A stretch of DNA of 64,000 bases, taken from Scortum barcoo (taxonomy: Eukaryota > Chordata > Actinopteri > Centrarchiformes > Terapontidae). The position numbers and the translations under genes were made by a program. Positions 24,335-47,129 of the stretch are shown here, in pieces (within the stretch, counting starts at the first letter, position 1; each line of letters opens with the position of its first letter). The stretch covers positions 18,485,144 to 18,549,143 of the forward strand of contig CM041547.1 of assembly GCA_023238725.1 (NCBI GenBank). The letters run 5' to 3'. The notes under the pieces were generated by a model that did not search any database, was not told the DNA's origin, and worked only from the letters and a program-made list of their open reading frames with translations.

Positions 24335-26869
24335 TGATGACAGGGTAGATGTGCTGTCATCTGTGTACAGTGTGTCCATGTCCTCCTTTGTCGTACATAA
24401 AAACAGGAAAATAAAAGCACTGGAAGGTGTAGGGAGTGCGTGGCGCCACACGGATGCTTGTGTAACCTCCTGTTCAAAAGCCTCCTGTTTCCTCACTACT
24501 GAACGTCGGGGAATCCAGGCCACTGAAACGCAGACAGTTACAGTAAAGACATGTCCTCTAAGGCCAATTAGAAGCATTTTGCCAGAGCAGTGTGATGTTT
24601 TGTTATTTGGCGTCTTCTCTTTGTTTTGCTTTAACACCATATTATCTTATCTATCCAAACCAAAGCATGCTTTTACCACAGATGAGTAATTATATAAACT
24701 TAAATGCTCTGTTACCACAGCAACAACACAGCAGTTTAAAGGATTTACGTGAGGAACAACCTTTTCACTATTTAATGTGACTAAAAAGCTTTTTTCGCTG
24801 ATGGAGAAGACCTGAAATAGAGGCAGTGTTTTATTGAAATTATAGTGGTGCTCTCTCGTTGATGTTTAAAAATGTGCACCGCTCTCTAATTGACGGGATG
24901 AGATAAGAGAAAAGAATAGAGCTTAAACAGGCTTTTAGTTAAGTAACATTGAAACTGCTCCTCTTCTGCATGGATGCACACTCCCAGAGGTCTGCCACAT
25001 GTTTCACTGCCTGCTTTCACACACACAAATCTGTTTCCATTACTTCAGAGGACACTGCATTCATTAATTCTCCAGAGACTTACCTTAACTTTAACAATAC
25101 CCACTTCACACTTTATCTTATCTTAACCTAAGTCAAACTTTAAACTCATTTTAACTCTTTGGGGACATGCTGTTCCCAAAAGTGAGATAAGTCCCTGTGT
25201 CAAATGTGACTGTGTGATTTGTCCCCACAACATAAGGTCCCCAGTATACTCCAACCAAAGTGTTTGTCTGATGGTGAAACAATATCTGAAACCTCACTTG
25301 ACACGACTTTAAGATGTTGGAAATTTGAGCCCGAACATTTCTGTAACTTTCTTAAACTTGAAATCCCACAAGCATACACACCTCACACAGGGCCAGGTCC
25401 CCAGTCTGTCACAGGCGTAATAAACACACACAAACACACAAATTCACATTCAATTTTAAGAGCAATATCATACCTGCATGCTTTTGTACTTAATAAGCTG
25501 TTAAACATGGAAACATGATGTGAGCGTTAGGTCGGGCTCAAACCCTGGAACTTCTTGCTAACAGGTGACAGTGCCTGACAGGGTCCTGAGGACATTATGT
25601 AACAGGATTTGATTGGAACCAGCTAATCACAACAGCTGGGTCACGGTGCATAATCAGGCTGGTCTTTGTGATATTGTCCACCAGGTTTGGGTCATTATAT
25701 TGTTCCAGTGGTTGTTTGCTGGTTAGGTAACAGTGTTGTCGAGACCCAACAAGCCATATCGTCCTTTAAGGTCAAGCAGCCAGCTATGAACCATCTCGTG
25801 TCTTTAGTCACAGTCTCTGGTCCCTCAGAGACCCTCCAACACTGTCATGGTGCTTGACCTCTGTGTGGTGTTTGAATGAGCGCGAGCACGCCTGTGTGTG
25901 TTTGTCACAGTCAACAGGCCTCTGTTTGAAGCCCACAGGGGGTGGGGAGCTGCTCGGACACCCGCGGAAAAACAGGCATCCCACCTCGATGCAGAATTTG
26001 GAGATGGTCTGCTGTTTAGAAGTAGTACGTTTGTGTGAGATTGACAGCAGGGCAATGGGAAGTAATGCATGAATACACAATGAATTTAAGTAGTTACAAA
26101 ACTAGGGGATTAAGGGTGAGACACAGATTCTAGACAGCTTTCTACAAAATGTCAATCACTAAAGGCATTAAACAACCTTTTTTTTAAAAAAATATTAAGT
26201 CAAGTTGATTAAAGTTGCATTCTTTAAGCCCAAAAAGTTTGTAAAAATTATACTTAAAACTAAATATATGTGAGTAAGCCTCCTTTACTCTTAAAATTGC
26301 TTCAATCTGAAGACATTATTTTGCTTCTAAGCCATTCCACGTATGATTTCATTTAGACAGAGGAGCAGATGACTTCTTAACTTGATAATTAGCAGACATA
26401 GCTTCGCAGCTGGCTGCTGAGTTTGGGAGTTTTTGTAGCCAAGTGTCAAGTGGGTAAATGTGAAAAACAAACCACAAAGCGAGTGTGTGCCAGAGTTCAC
26501 CTACAGTACAGCAACCCTCACTTTTTCTGTTCTCTCTCTCTCTCCTTTTTGTCAGATTGAACAAACCTCATCGTGCATCACTGGGGCTTTACAAGGCAGT
26601 GCTGAACTCATGTGGATTTAAAGTTAATATGTTGTATCTGGAGTAAATCAATCCAACTGGCCTCATGAGGTGGTTAGAAAGTCAGAAAAAAGGTTTTATC
26701 CTTCATCCTAACCTCTAACGTGTCCTTCAAGAGTTTGGTGTTGAAAACATCTGCTTGCTGATTGTAAGGTGCTGTACATAGATTCAGTTAAATTCCAAAT
26801 TTCTTAGACTGACTTTTAATCTCACATGTAAATTGATCAATGACCCTGGTGTAGTAAGTCTTGCATATT

Positions 26870-27065
26870 ATACTATACTATAGTTAGTTTTTTGCCATGC
26901 TTACACTTGTAAAACTAATGACATTCCCATCGACCTCAGGTATACTTTGTGCAAATGTTAGCATGTTACATGCTAAACTAAGATTCTAAAAAGCATCTGC
27001 GAAGATGCATAGGCATCTGCATCTTGATATTGTCATTGTCCACTGCTGCCGGTAGACTCTTTCAT
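26870..27065. repeat. Dispersed teleost repeat, family B copy 3 (partial)
   Basis: Contains aaaactaatgacattcccatcgacctcaggtatactttgtgcaaatgttagcatg and ttgtcattgtc, matching the second half of the family B repeat. Confidence 0.5.
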
Positions 27066-29179
27066 TAAAACCAGTTTTGCTTCATCTGTCTGTTGCTCAT
27101 CACGTGATGACATTCGTTGTTGGCCCAGTTTCTCAGAATGGCGCATTGCACATTCCATGACAAAACTTCCTTTTTGGAAAAGAATTCATGGATAAAAAAT
27201 TTATGAAAATAAATAAATAAAAACACAAAACAAAGTCAATTAAAGCACATTAGCTTCTTATATGAAAATAGCATTAGGTGGCAGTTATCACAAACATTGT
27301 TTTTTCATCATATCTTATAATAAAACAGACAAAATCAATAACAGTTGTAAGTTGGAATGAAGAAGGTACAAGCCATGTTTTTCAATAACTTAAGATGTTT
27401 GGCTGATTGTGGATTATTTTACACAAATAGCATCACCAGTATGTTTCTATGTGTTGTTACTAATGGAAATGTAAAGGACGCAAAAACAATATTTACATTT
27501 ACATTTATGTTTGGCTTTGTGCTGTCCTTTCACTGTCAATTTACTTGTTTTCCCTTGAATGGAATGTCAAAAACAATGTGCTGTAGATTACTAAAACAAA
27601 TACAGTGGGGGCACTTGAGGAAAAATATGTTGTAGCTAGGTGTTTCTTCCCCTCCAGCCAGAGTTTGAAGGACTGTAATTGTTTCTACCAAAGGGTAATC
27701 AGTGGAAAAGAGACACATCTTTATCAAAGAGAGAAACAGATAAATGCTCCTACATGAGTACTGGATGCATGACAGAAGTGTAGGCTTGGGCACAAACCCA
27801 TACACACACTACACCACACACTAATGCATGCAAAACAAACACACATACACACACCTTTTGACACTGAGGTTAAACACTGCATGATGTTGGAAAGTCACAG
27901 ATGGTTTTGGTCTTTCTTTTAAAACGTGTTCTGTTTGTATGAACCACTCAGCCACCGTGAGGCAATGTTACATATCTCAACCACATCTTGTTTGCAGTAT
28001 TTGTAGAGAAAGTTAATCCACAGTAATGGTAGAGATAAATAAATAAGAAACACAGCACAATGACAGGCCACAGGTGTAACTCCATCCTACCGAGAATTCA
28101 GATAGAACCTTTTTCTTCACACCTGGAATGAGATTTTGAAACATGACAAAACTCACTGATGCAACATTTTATGTTTTTGTTCCCTAATCAAAGCTGTGTG
28201 ATTCCAGTGTTTGCAATTAGATAAATATAATTAAATATGGTTAAGGAGAGACCATCAGTGTTTTAAGGAGCTAATAAATGATATCAGATCTAAATCTACA
28301 CAGCTTTGTATGCCCAATACTCAGCCCTCAGCATGTGACTTCTATCACACATGAAAATACTTCTGATTTTAGTCAACACTACTTGTTGTTTAAGTCTACT
28401 GATGATTGTCTCAAGATTCTCCAATCACAATGCAACAAATTTGTCAATGACACAAAGGAGTTTTGTCCATTTTTATGTCCATTTTTCATTTTGTAGTCCA
28501 GTCTAATTGTGGTGATCACAAAAGTCTTTCAGGAACAAACTTTGTCATTTAAGCCCCATATAGACTTGGTTCTGTCAATGTATAAGTGCAGTTTCTCTCT
28601 GTTGATATCAAAACAAGGTTTCAGGAAGAGTTCTGAAATTGCACTATTTTCCACAGTTCTACAGCAATGCAGTTTCAGTCCCCCACAGGCACTGTGTTTG
28701 CACACAATTTGTCAGTCTTCATGGGCGCCCCTCGTTACTTAATACCAGCAACTGTCGTTGTAGAGGCGAGTCTTCTTTTGACAAAGTCCAACTTTTAGTT
28801 ATAGTCCATCTTCTTCTTACCCTCCTTTCACTCCACACAGGTGTAGTTACAGGTTCACCAGACAGTCATTAGTAGTGTTACGGAGGAGATCTCACAGGAC
28901 GAGCAGGTTACTGACAAGCGAATAAATACTTAAATGAAGGGATTCATTCTGCTTCACCTCTGGATCCATAAAATACACCAAGTTCATGTTGTGTCCCTGA
29001 GGGGAAACATGGGAAAATGTACTATAAACATCATACATACTGGCACAGTGATTAAATGTAAAATACTCAGATAATCATGAAAAGAAGTATTACATTAACT
29101 TTCTTTTCTAGTTCATAAATTAATTCACTGATCTTTGTTATCGAAATGATCAGTGAACTCACCTTGGTTTCTTTTAGTT

Positions 29180-37925
<8,746 letters not shown>

Positions 37926-38409
37926 CTTGCTGGCCAGCCTCGAGCCTCCTCGACGTGCCGGGCATTTATGAGAGCGCGAGAGTCCGTCTCTGCTCAGCAC
38001 TGCGCGCGAGGGGACAGCGGCTCGGCCTGCCGGACTGCGCGCGCCCACACGGACCGTCCGCACCGCGGTCTCTCCGGCAGAGGTGTCCGAGGAGGAAGAT
38101 GAAGATGAAGAGGAGGATGAAGAAAGCGCTGGTGTTTGCTCACCCAGCTTTTAAGTCCCCCTTAAAAAGACAAAAAATAAAAAAAATCCGTGCTGGATGA
38201 AAAATGAAGCTCCAAGTTTTAATTCTGACTCTGTTAAGCTCACCTTGCGCACAAGTGTGTCGGCTAGGAGCGCAAGTGGAGAGCGATCATTTTAATCAAT
38301 ATTAATGCACGTTTCCAAGCAGCAAAGGTCCGCACATAACGAGACAAAACTACTCCAGGACACTCAGAAAGTACGTACAGTTTGAATTATTCCAAAGATG
38401 TCCAGCTCT

Positions 38410-38418
38410 CTTTAAATA
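38410..38418 (-). promoter_or_regulatory. pdgfb: Possible TATA-like box upstream of pdgfb
   Basis: On the minus strand this reads TATTTAAAG, about 490 nt upstream of the pdgfb ATG at 37925. The intervening 37926-38400 is partly GC-rich (roughly 37930-38090) and would form the 5'UTR; human PDGFB also has a TATA-driven promoter and a long 5'UTR. Position and TATA likeness are seen; promoter use is inferred. Confidence 0.3.
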
Positions 38419-38959
38419 CAATATGTTTTTTTTTTTTTTAATCCAATTGACCTCTCTTTTCCCGGGAGTCTTTTAACCGTGACGCGTCCCACAACAACAA
38501 ATAAAAAAAGTCCAGGTCACGGGCAGACCGTCTGAAATAACGTCGCAGGTCGCCGCGCTCCTCTGCTCTTCTTCCAAGGAGTCTTATCAACGCGCAGAGC
38601 CCCGTGCGCCTCAGCCCTGGAGCCGCCTGATTACGCAGCGCTGCTGAGGGGACGAGCAGGTCTCCACGAGTCCGCCGCGGCTCTGCTCCTCGGTATCTCT
38701 CTCTCCCGCCCCCTGCCTGAGGAATGGGCGATAATATGCGCACGGAGAGCTGCGACACGAGTCCACAAACGACCGCCTCACAGCCGCCCTGAGCGACTGT
38801 TTCCTCTGCCGTGAATCATTTATGCAGATATTCCTGAGGCCGGGCCAACTCCTGTGGGTTTTGCTGTTTTTTACAGCAAAATCAGCAGTTATCAGTGATT
38901 CTGTGGGTGAAAATATCAACCTGCTGTCCGTGTTTATGAGCAGTGGCCATAAAGAGATT

Positions 38960-39335
38960 GTTAGTGTTTTATGGTGCTTTATCTACTCCACCACATTCCC
39001 TCAACAGCCTTAATTACAGGATACTTTCTAGGTTTTAAGAAGTTCTATGCACAAAATGGATGATCAGGTTATAATATATGATGCCTTGTATATCATTCTG
39101 CCCAACAGCGCATAGAGTGGTTAAAATCTGCAGTAAATTGATACTTACACATGAATTCATCTGTATCAATCACCCTGTGATGTTATATGATACTTATATC
39201 TCACTTTTCCTACATTTATGTGCTTTTACATGAGTGAGACTTTGCATGCAGCACTTGTAATAGAGTACTTTCCCATTGCAGTACTGCTGCTATCATTGCT
39301 AAAGTAACGGATCTGAATACTTTCTTCACTGTTTA
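38960..39335. repeat. Dispersed repeat related to the csf2rb intron 1 element
   Basis: Contains actccaccacattcc, atgatacttatatctcac, gtgcttttacatgagtgagactttgcatgcag and aaagtaacggatctgaatactttcttcact. This order matches the consensus of the same fish repeat. No coding capacity. Confidence 0.45.
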
Positions 39336-40783
39336 TGAGTTTGTAAGAGGTGCCCACATATGGACAACAAGCCCATAGTCAACTGTTAACAACTTCAAAG
39401 AGCTCTCTCTAGATGATAATGACATTATGGCCAGTGAGAAACCTTTCTGTGGCAGGTTTCAAGACATTTGCATTCATGCGACTTTTCACTTAAAAGTTAA
39501 AAACTTGCGATCAACTTGCATTCACTTGTTTTAATTCATGAAAAGTCCGTAAAACAAAAGAGGCTTTAAGCAAAGTCCACACTTATGAATAACCCATGAC
39601 CCCGAATTCGGTCTATTGCATAACAGACCTTTATGCAGGTACTATTGCTGGAGAGGTCACTGGGATAGTTGCCATGCCAACTGGCTCCTCTCGTTACCTC
39701 AGCATCATTGCTAGCCGGGCTATCAGAAAACAAAAGGTGTTTCTAAATATCACAGCAGTTATTCTCAGAGTGCTGACCTTTGACGGTCACTCATGTTTAG
39801 GGAACATTTTTGAACAATGCCTGTCGGTGACTCTACATGTTTAAACTCAGGCCCAAAAATAGCGAGTCAGCCAGCCGACCTCGTGAATTTGTGATAAAAA
39901 CATGACAGAGGAGGGAAAAAGAGCAAGAAAGTTTTTATCGTTGAAAAAAAAAACATTTGAAAGGTGAAGCGCATAAAGAATACTGCAACAAATTCATACA
40001 TGTTTTCTGACTGGGGGCATTTGAGACAGAGCCATACAGTTTCTCTCCAACACCGCTCCACCACTGCAGTTATGAACAATGTCCCCACAGTTAGTTAAGT
40101 CTTTTCTTCCAGTTCAATCATGGCCCGGTGAATAATAGGATGCCATTGTTTTTCTAACAAGAGTCGATGGAGGAAACAGCATGAGCTATGGAGCTATATT
40201 TACACTCCGTTTCGTATTCGCACGTTTGGCCAAGGCCACTGGCAGTGTGGGGTAACAATTGTGACTCGGGTTACCAGCGTAATGCAACACTGAGGAAACG
40301 GTGGCGATGTAAAGTGTATGTAGATGTGAAATTGAACTTTTTGAAGCATTTGCTTTCTGTACTAACAGATAAGGAGATATCCAATTAGGGGTTGTAATTG
40401 GTTCTTCCTCTTACCTGTGAAGTCAATTTTATGACCTCGTACATGTCAAAACACATTTTATGTCACGTTCAGGTTGCGGCTCCCAAAACATGAGTGTGTG
40501 GTGTCTTTGGTTTCTGAGGAGAAAAGGAAAAAGGAGGAGGAGAAGGAAGAGGAGGTTTGGGGGTGGGGGGTGGGGTGGGGGGCAGGTTCTTGACTAGAGG
40601 TAGGGATTTTCCCACCGGGACTTGCATTCATTTCACACTATAGCGGACTTTCTCTCACACACACACCTGCAACTGTAACATCTCACCACAATCCCACAGA
40701 GAGAAGGCCATCCATCATTTCCTAGAGAGGTGACAACTTAATAAGAAACACTCAGAAATACTGTAGGTGCACCTAAAGCTCAG

Positions 40784-40787
<4 letters not shown>

Positions 40788-40826
<39 letters not shown>
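40788..40826. repeat. (TG)n microsatellite
   Basis: About 19 TG units, followed by an imperfect TG/CA-rich stretch to 40870. Confidence 0.95.
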
Positions 40827-40828
<2 letters not shown>

Positions 40829-43800
40829 TGTATGTGTGTGCAGAAACACACATTACACACATGTATGCATACATGTGTCTTTGAAGGGTTCAATTCTGAT
40901 ACATGCATGCAGACGCACTCCCGCACACTCCATACACGCCGCACCAGATAGTGCACACATACACACCGACTCAATGAAGTTGCATATTAAGAGCATTCAC
41001 ACTTGTTAAAGCACTGTTGTGTGAGACAGATCGCACCCCCCCCCCCAAACACACACATCGCCAAACACTGTCCGGAGCTGACAACTGACTTCAGCATGAA
41101 CGGAGGACAGAGGGCCCTCTATGCTTAACAATCGAGTGAGAAATGACAGCACTCGCTCAAATATTTAAGAGCTTTTCAGAAGATCCGGAGAAGGTCAGAG
41201 CACCCTGAACTAATCTCCTATCGAACAATGATGCCATTTGATTTCATGCGTTTTTCCGTTGCTGGCTGAAAAGCTTCAGTGGTTAATTTGACGCAGTAAT
41301 CGCATAGTTGTTCCCCCCCACCCACCCACCCTCCACGGTCAACTTCTCTAGATGAAAAGCATGAATCTACTGTATTTGTGTTGCACAAAAGGACCATGGG
41401 TTAGTGTGCGTGCACGTGTGTGTGCAGAGGTGCACTCTCAGCCGCTGCTGTCACATGCATCAGAGTTAAGAGGCGAGACAATTGACCCTCGATTAGTTGT
41501 GCAGATAGGCTCTCTCCAGCGCGTGTCTCAGAGATAATAGAGGATCATGTAGACCAAATGGACTAATGGGAAGTCATTAGTTGGCCCCTCAAGCCTCGAG
41601 TATGACCACTCACTCCGGCTCTCAGGTTTCTCAAACCCAGGAAGAGGAATGTGGCTGAATCACATCAAAAGGGGTAGAGTCAGGTGCAGAGACTGAAGGC
41701 TGATTTATTCATATCTAGCAAGACCAAAAAAAAACTCTTAAATAGTCTCTATACAGTTAGCTAGAGCACTTAAACAGTCATAAAACAGCTTAGATGTGGT
41801 CTCTAAAGATGTCTAAATGATTGTGATTTTATAATAATATGATCTCACGTGAATGTTTTGTCTATTCTGTATCCTTAACATGGCAGGAATGGGCTGAGTG
41901 TGGCCAGTTTGACAGAGTTAAAGCAGCTCAGTCTTCATGTCTCAGCGGGGATCTGTCAACAGCAGCTAACGAATAGGCCTGAATGAGAGAGAGAGAGGGA
42001 GAGAGACTGACAGGGAAGAATTGCTGGAATGCACTCTATTGAAACGAGGCCAGGGAGCGAGGAAGGTATAGAAAAGGATGGATGGACAGACAGGAGAGAG
42101 AGAGAGACACTCAGACATGCAAAGTGACAGAATAGACAGAAACCCGGAAAAACGCCTGATTAAAAAAAAAAGAAAAAAAAAAGCCACAAATAAATCTGTG
42201 TAGAAATACTTCGGGGAACATGTCCAAGGGAAGAGAAAGAGCTCAGTTCATCTGGAGGAGAACACACACAGTCAGTCAGTTTCTCTGCAGAGCGCCTCTG
42301 GAGCAGAGCCAGCAGCGTGCCCTCTGATGTTTGTCACCCTAATTTACAGGCATATAACTCTCACAGCTGATGTGGGCTCTCTCTCTCTAGGATGCATCCT
42401 ATACGCTAATGTCACTTAAGGTCAGGGTCAGCCACACATAACTGTACTGGCACATAACGGTACAGTACACATGTGTGCAAATGGGATATCTAAACATCAG
42501 TAACATATTGTTCCATGCACAGCCATGCATGCCACAAAATCATGCATTAGACCATCAAGAAAATATACCTATAGCTCTTATAACAAAACACACTCATGCA
42601 ATGTTAATGTGCAGTGACTGATTTTTCACAGGTTGTCAGAACAGAGCCAGAATATTAGCAGTGGTTGGGACATGTTTCCAGGCTGGATTGATCAAAGAAA
42701 ATAGCCAAAGCTCATGTCATGTAACGTGATAGCAAAACAATGGCGGAGTAAGTCTTTTTGAGGGACGGGGGCAGAAAAAATAAAAAGGGCACCAACTGTG
42801 TGAGATGTGGATATATGGCACTGTATTGGGGTTTCTCCACTGAAAGGGCACCCTAGAGAGCACTGCATCATGGTTTCTCACACACTGAGCCACCCCAGAG
42901 GGCACTTCAGTGGTATTTTTTTTAAAAATAGGGGCACCTCCCTGACTCCACTTGTGTATCAGAACAAAAAGTAAAAGATAAGAGATACTGGTGTATTGTG
43001 GGAAATTAACTTGAACCCTCTACTGCATGAAAGCCCTACTGTTTTAATTATTAGATTATTATATATGTTGGCATATGCATGAAATGTGATCATCAGAATA
43101 CAAAAAGGTTTTTAAAAAGGAATTGAGACATTATTCTGCCATCCAACGACAGGTTTATGACCTTGGATTGAAGAAACTGGGTAGAGAAAAGACTATCAAT
43201 CACCAAAAGAAACGTTGAAATTTTATAATGTAGTTTTCTAAGCAGAATCAAAAACTTTCTTTAAAAATAAATCTAAAAATAAAAAGGTTTCATCTCTCAA
43301 ACACGTTTCTTCACGCTGGGGCCAAACCAAGCTGTTCACAATGTGTCAACATTTATTTTCTGCATGTGTTTTATGTCTGTTGGATGAGTGCGCTGCTGAC
43401 AATGACACTATGAAGACACTAACAGATGCAGGGAGGATGGACCACACCAGGCTGCAGAGTATAAACACCTCCATGAGGAATGCCTGGTTTTGTTCAGTTC
43501 CAGGAGGCTGTGTGCTGCAGCATTCCTCTGCCAGCCTCCCCTCCCTGGGCCGGTTCATTGGGGACTTCCCTGCTCTTTACTGTACTGAGACTACTCTAAT
43601 GAAAGCCATGTAGGCCTACTCTACCGTAAATAGCTCTACAATTAATAATGCACAGCATCTGTCCTTTATTTATTCTCACTCTGACATCTCCTACTTTTAT
43701 TGTCATACACTACAATACTCTAGTATTATATTCATGAATTCTGGAGTTCATAGTGTCCCTTGTTGTTGGAATTTTTGAGCATTTGGTTTGTAATTTGAGT

Positions 43801-44228
43801 CTAGTTTATTGTCCATTATACAGTGCTGAATTAAACACAAAGAAAGAAGAAACATGGTGTATCCGATATGGCAAAGCTGCGTGTCGCTTTGTTTTCACTG
43901 TGCCGGGGTCAAGCGTGTGAGGGAGTAAACAAAACAAGGACGACGTGTCAGACAGACAGACAAGAAGGCGGCCCGAGATCCATCCCAGAACAGAAATAGA
44001 AAGGGATGTAGGATTAGAGAGGGGGGGGCAGAATTACAGGTGTATTTGTAACGGTCAAATCTAAAAATGCCTCCATGAACTTCTCTCCACTTTTTCTGCA
44101 AAGTGGGGGAGCCTCCTCCCAGTCATTCCTGTTTACAAGGTTGTTTCCTGATGACGTTGTGCAGAATGTGTCATGGCCCATCATCTGGTATTCCTCTCAG
44201 AAATCAGGACCCCTGTCTGTATGCTCTG

Positions 44229-44247
44229 TGCGTGTGTGTGTTTGTGT

Positions 44248-44297
<50 letters not shown>

Positions 44298-44298
44298 T
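44229..44298. repeat. Imperfect (TG)n microsatellite
   Basis: TG dinucleotides with a few TTTG and TATG interruptions. Confidence 0.95.
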
Positions 44299-44679
44299 CA
44301 TCATGGTTCATCTCTTACATCTGTCATCAACCCTTTGGTGACGAGTTCACTTTTCTGAACTCTTGGGCCTCAGCAGTCCTGTCTTTAGGTTGCACATGCT
44401 CACTTCCTGGAACAGAGGACGCATCTTTGTTCTCTGACTTTGTGAATTAACCAAGTCGAAATAGTTGATCTAGCACTCATCCCGTGGCACATGGGGCCAT
44501 AACAAAAATAGGAAATGAACACACAAATAACAGCAAATTTAAAGGAAATGAACCAAAAAGGAAATTAAGTTATGAGGCGTGTATGTTAGTACAGTACAGT
44601 TCAGCCATAGCCATAAACCATGTACTCTCAATGCTAACAGAGACCAGAGAATGCTACTTCACACGCAGATGAGCTGAAG

Positions 44680-44850
44680 AGCAAGTCTGGTTCAATCCCC
44701 AGCTTCACATGTCAAAAGGTCCATGGGCATGGTCAGGTCACCTTGCATGGTAGCTTGCCGTTCGTGAGTGTGAGAGCAGATAAATGGGAGGCAAATTATA
44801 AAGCATTGTGAATAGAAGCGCTATATAAGTGCCGTCACCGGGGCTAAGCA
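44680..44850 (+). repeat. Degenerate SINE fragment
   Basis: A box B-like ggttcaatccccagc at the left and a tail ending gcgctatataagtgccgtca resemble the body and 3' end of a widespread fish SINE. The tRNA-like 5' half is eroded. Assignment is by recognition of the tail. Confidence 0.5.
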
Positions 44851-47129
44851 CTTACCTCTAAACTGCAGACTCCAACTGAATACATTTTGGTGGACACTGG
44901 TTATTGCATAACATGTGTTGCTGTAGCTTTTTTGGATCTGCTGTTCTCACATCACTTCAACTTCTTTTTAAAATTTTTTTCTTTCTCTAGCTGTGAGGCC
45001 ACAAAAATATGTTAAATTTACTGGTTTGTGTGTAGAAGCAGCATTAATTTAATAAACAGGCAGAATTTCATTGATAGACATTAAACCATGGACATACTGA
45101 CACTGCTGTCCACTTTTGATAAACATAAAAACTCCTTTACACCATTTAAGCACCTGTTTGAAAAAATTTCACATAGGACCACTGATTAGTAACTATGAGC
45201 TAAAAGCACCTCGGCGTGCCATATGAATCTGTGTTAGGTCTATTAAGTGGAAAATAAAGACCCTTACGATCCACTGAGAAAGACATAAAATACAAGGTCA
45301 GGAGGCGGCAGGTAATTAATGTGACACACCCAGGCTTGACACCTTTGTAATTTGGTAGCGCTTCCCTTTGTTGCTTTGCCATGCAGCTGCTCATCGAAAG
45401 TTGAAATCCTTAGAGTGCCATAAATTACACAGATGTTGAGTCCTCCGCACAGATTCTTGGAAGGCTTTTATACGGAGAGAGCGTGCACACCTGCATTCAC
45501 AGCCACATGTATAATGCACTGCTCCACACACACACACACACTGCAACAAACACACACACCACTCTGCCGCTCCGCACAGTATCTCACACATACTTAGTAG
45601 GACGTTTTAATACTTTGGTTGAGTGAGCCGAGGACCCTGTAATCAAAGTGAACAATCAGACAGGTCCAGGCAGCACAGAAGTGGTGCAGAGGGAGCACTC
45701 AGCGAATACCAAACTGTATCCAAAAATGCCTTAAATATCTCATCTCTCTCATACCTGCTCATTACATTACAGAGGTAATTACTTATCCGATGGATTTGGG
45801 GATGGCAAGGGGGGGAGCAAACAATGTTGGCATTTTCTATCGAGGTGATTAGAGGAAGGAAAACAGGTACACTAGGTAACCAAACAGGCAGAGAGTGAAG
45901 AAGACATCCTCTTATGCAAGCAAAAACACATTCATATATCAACATGTGACCACAACTTTAGAACCAAGGAGGATTTTATACAGGACCGGGACAGTAATGA
46001 GATTCTGATAATCAGATTTTAGTCTGATCTAATCAGCACACTGAAAAATGAAATAAAGAAATGTTGTTGTTAGTATCCAATATATAATGCCACAGGGACA
46101 GGTTGAGTGATCAGAGCAGGTAGGCGCAGAGGAAAAGGGGAGGAGGAAGCTTTTTGAAGAAAAGGACATAATTGTTTAGCAGGGGAGGAGAGGAAATGAG
46201 AGGAGTGGTGCTAAATGAGAGGGTGAGAGCGGAGCGTTAGTTGTTAAAGAGCTAGAGAGAGTGGAAACGGGGAAATCCAGGCTTTACCTCCCAGAAGACA
46301 GGGGTGGGAGGGATGGAGAAGGGAGAGCATGACGGTGGGGGGGGGGGTGCAGGCATGAAGACCTGCGACTGGCTCTCGACTGCCAGCGAGGGTCGTTGAG
46401 TACAAAATCAGCTGGCGTCTGTTGCAGCAGTGATTTCTATCCCCTCCTACTCCAGATACAATGAAAATTGTGTCTGAAAACAATGCCATCTGCAGAGACA
46501 GAGTGGGAAGAAACTTTGGAGTGGCCCAGTTCAGCTGCATGGCAGCCAGGGAACTGTGTCAAGGATGTGATGTCTGGACGACCACGACAGACTAGGACCA
46601 CTGTGTTTCCAGTCTGTGGTGTGTGTGTATGTGTGTTTGTGTTACTTTGCATCAATTTGTCTGATTGTCTGAAGTTGGCAACAACTCTCCATTATTTCAT
46701 CCATTACTTGTGTGTGTACACAGCAGTGGAACATATGAATCCCCTCCAGGAGAGACTGGCTGAAAATGTGAGTCAGTATCTCCATTTTTTTTTTCTTTTT
46801 TGTACTGTGCCTGATAACAACAGGTGTGGCACAGCTTGTAATGAAACATACAGTTTAAATAAGAAAAGTAAAATGAGAATGGATACCCATGTCAGTGCAC
46901 TGGAAACACATGACTGTCTACAGATAGAGTATGTCGTAACAAGGAATTTTGGATACGTGATGAAGAGGTGATTCCAAACTGGGAGGAAAGGTGAGGAAAT
47001 AAAAATCATGTAGAAAATCCAACATTGATTAAATATTATGATTCCAGCTTTCCAACACTACACTAAAGTTGTATTTCACTGATTCTTGAGAGTCAAAACA
47101 AGTTTTAAAAATTATTTTTTAAAATGCAC

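Larger units (their letters stand above)
22931..28860. other. Convergent intergenic region between csf2rb and pdgfb
   Basis: The two genes point toward each other across this stretch. The right part, up to 28996, should include the pdgfb 3'UTR exon, whose end was not placed. Visible otherwise: a TC/AC microsatellite near 23577-23620, the TG array at 24.3 kb and a family B repeat at 26.9 kb. No further gene recognised. Confidence 0.5.
39336..47129. other. Gene-poor region
   Basis: TG microsatellites, a G-rich run near 40555-40582, a GA-rich stretch near 41985-42110 and a SINE fragment. Open frames such as 43341-43613 show no recognisable domain. No gene can be supported. Confidence 0.5.

Noticed and set aside
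24261..24689. 142-codon plus-strand frame
   Set aside because: It starts in a TG microsatellite (Cys-Val repeats) and shows no conserved features afterwards.
43341..43613. Possible small gene
   Set aside because: Short single frame with overlapping antisense frame, no splice partner, no recognisable domain.
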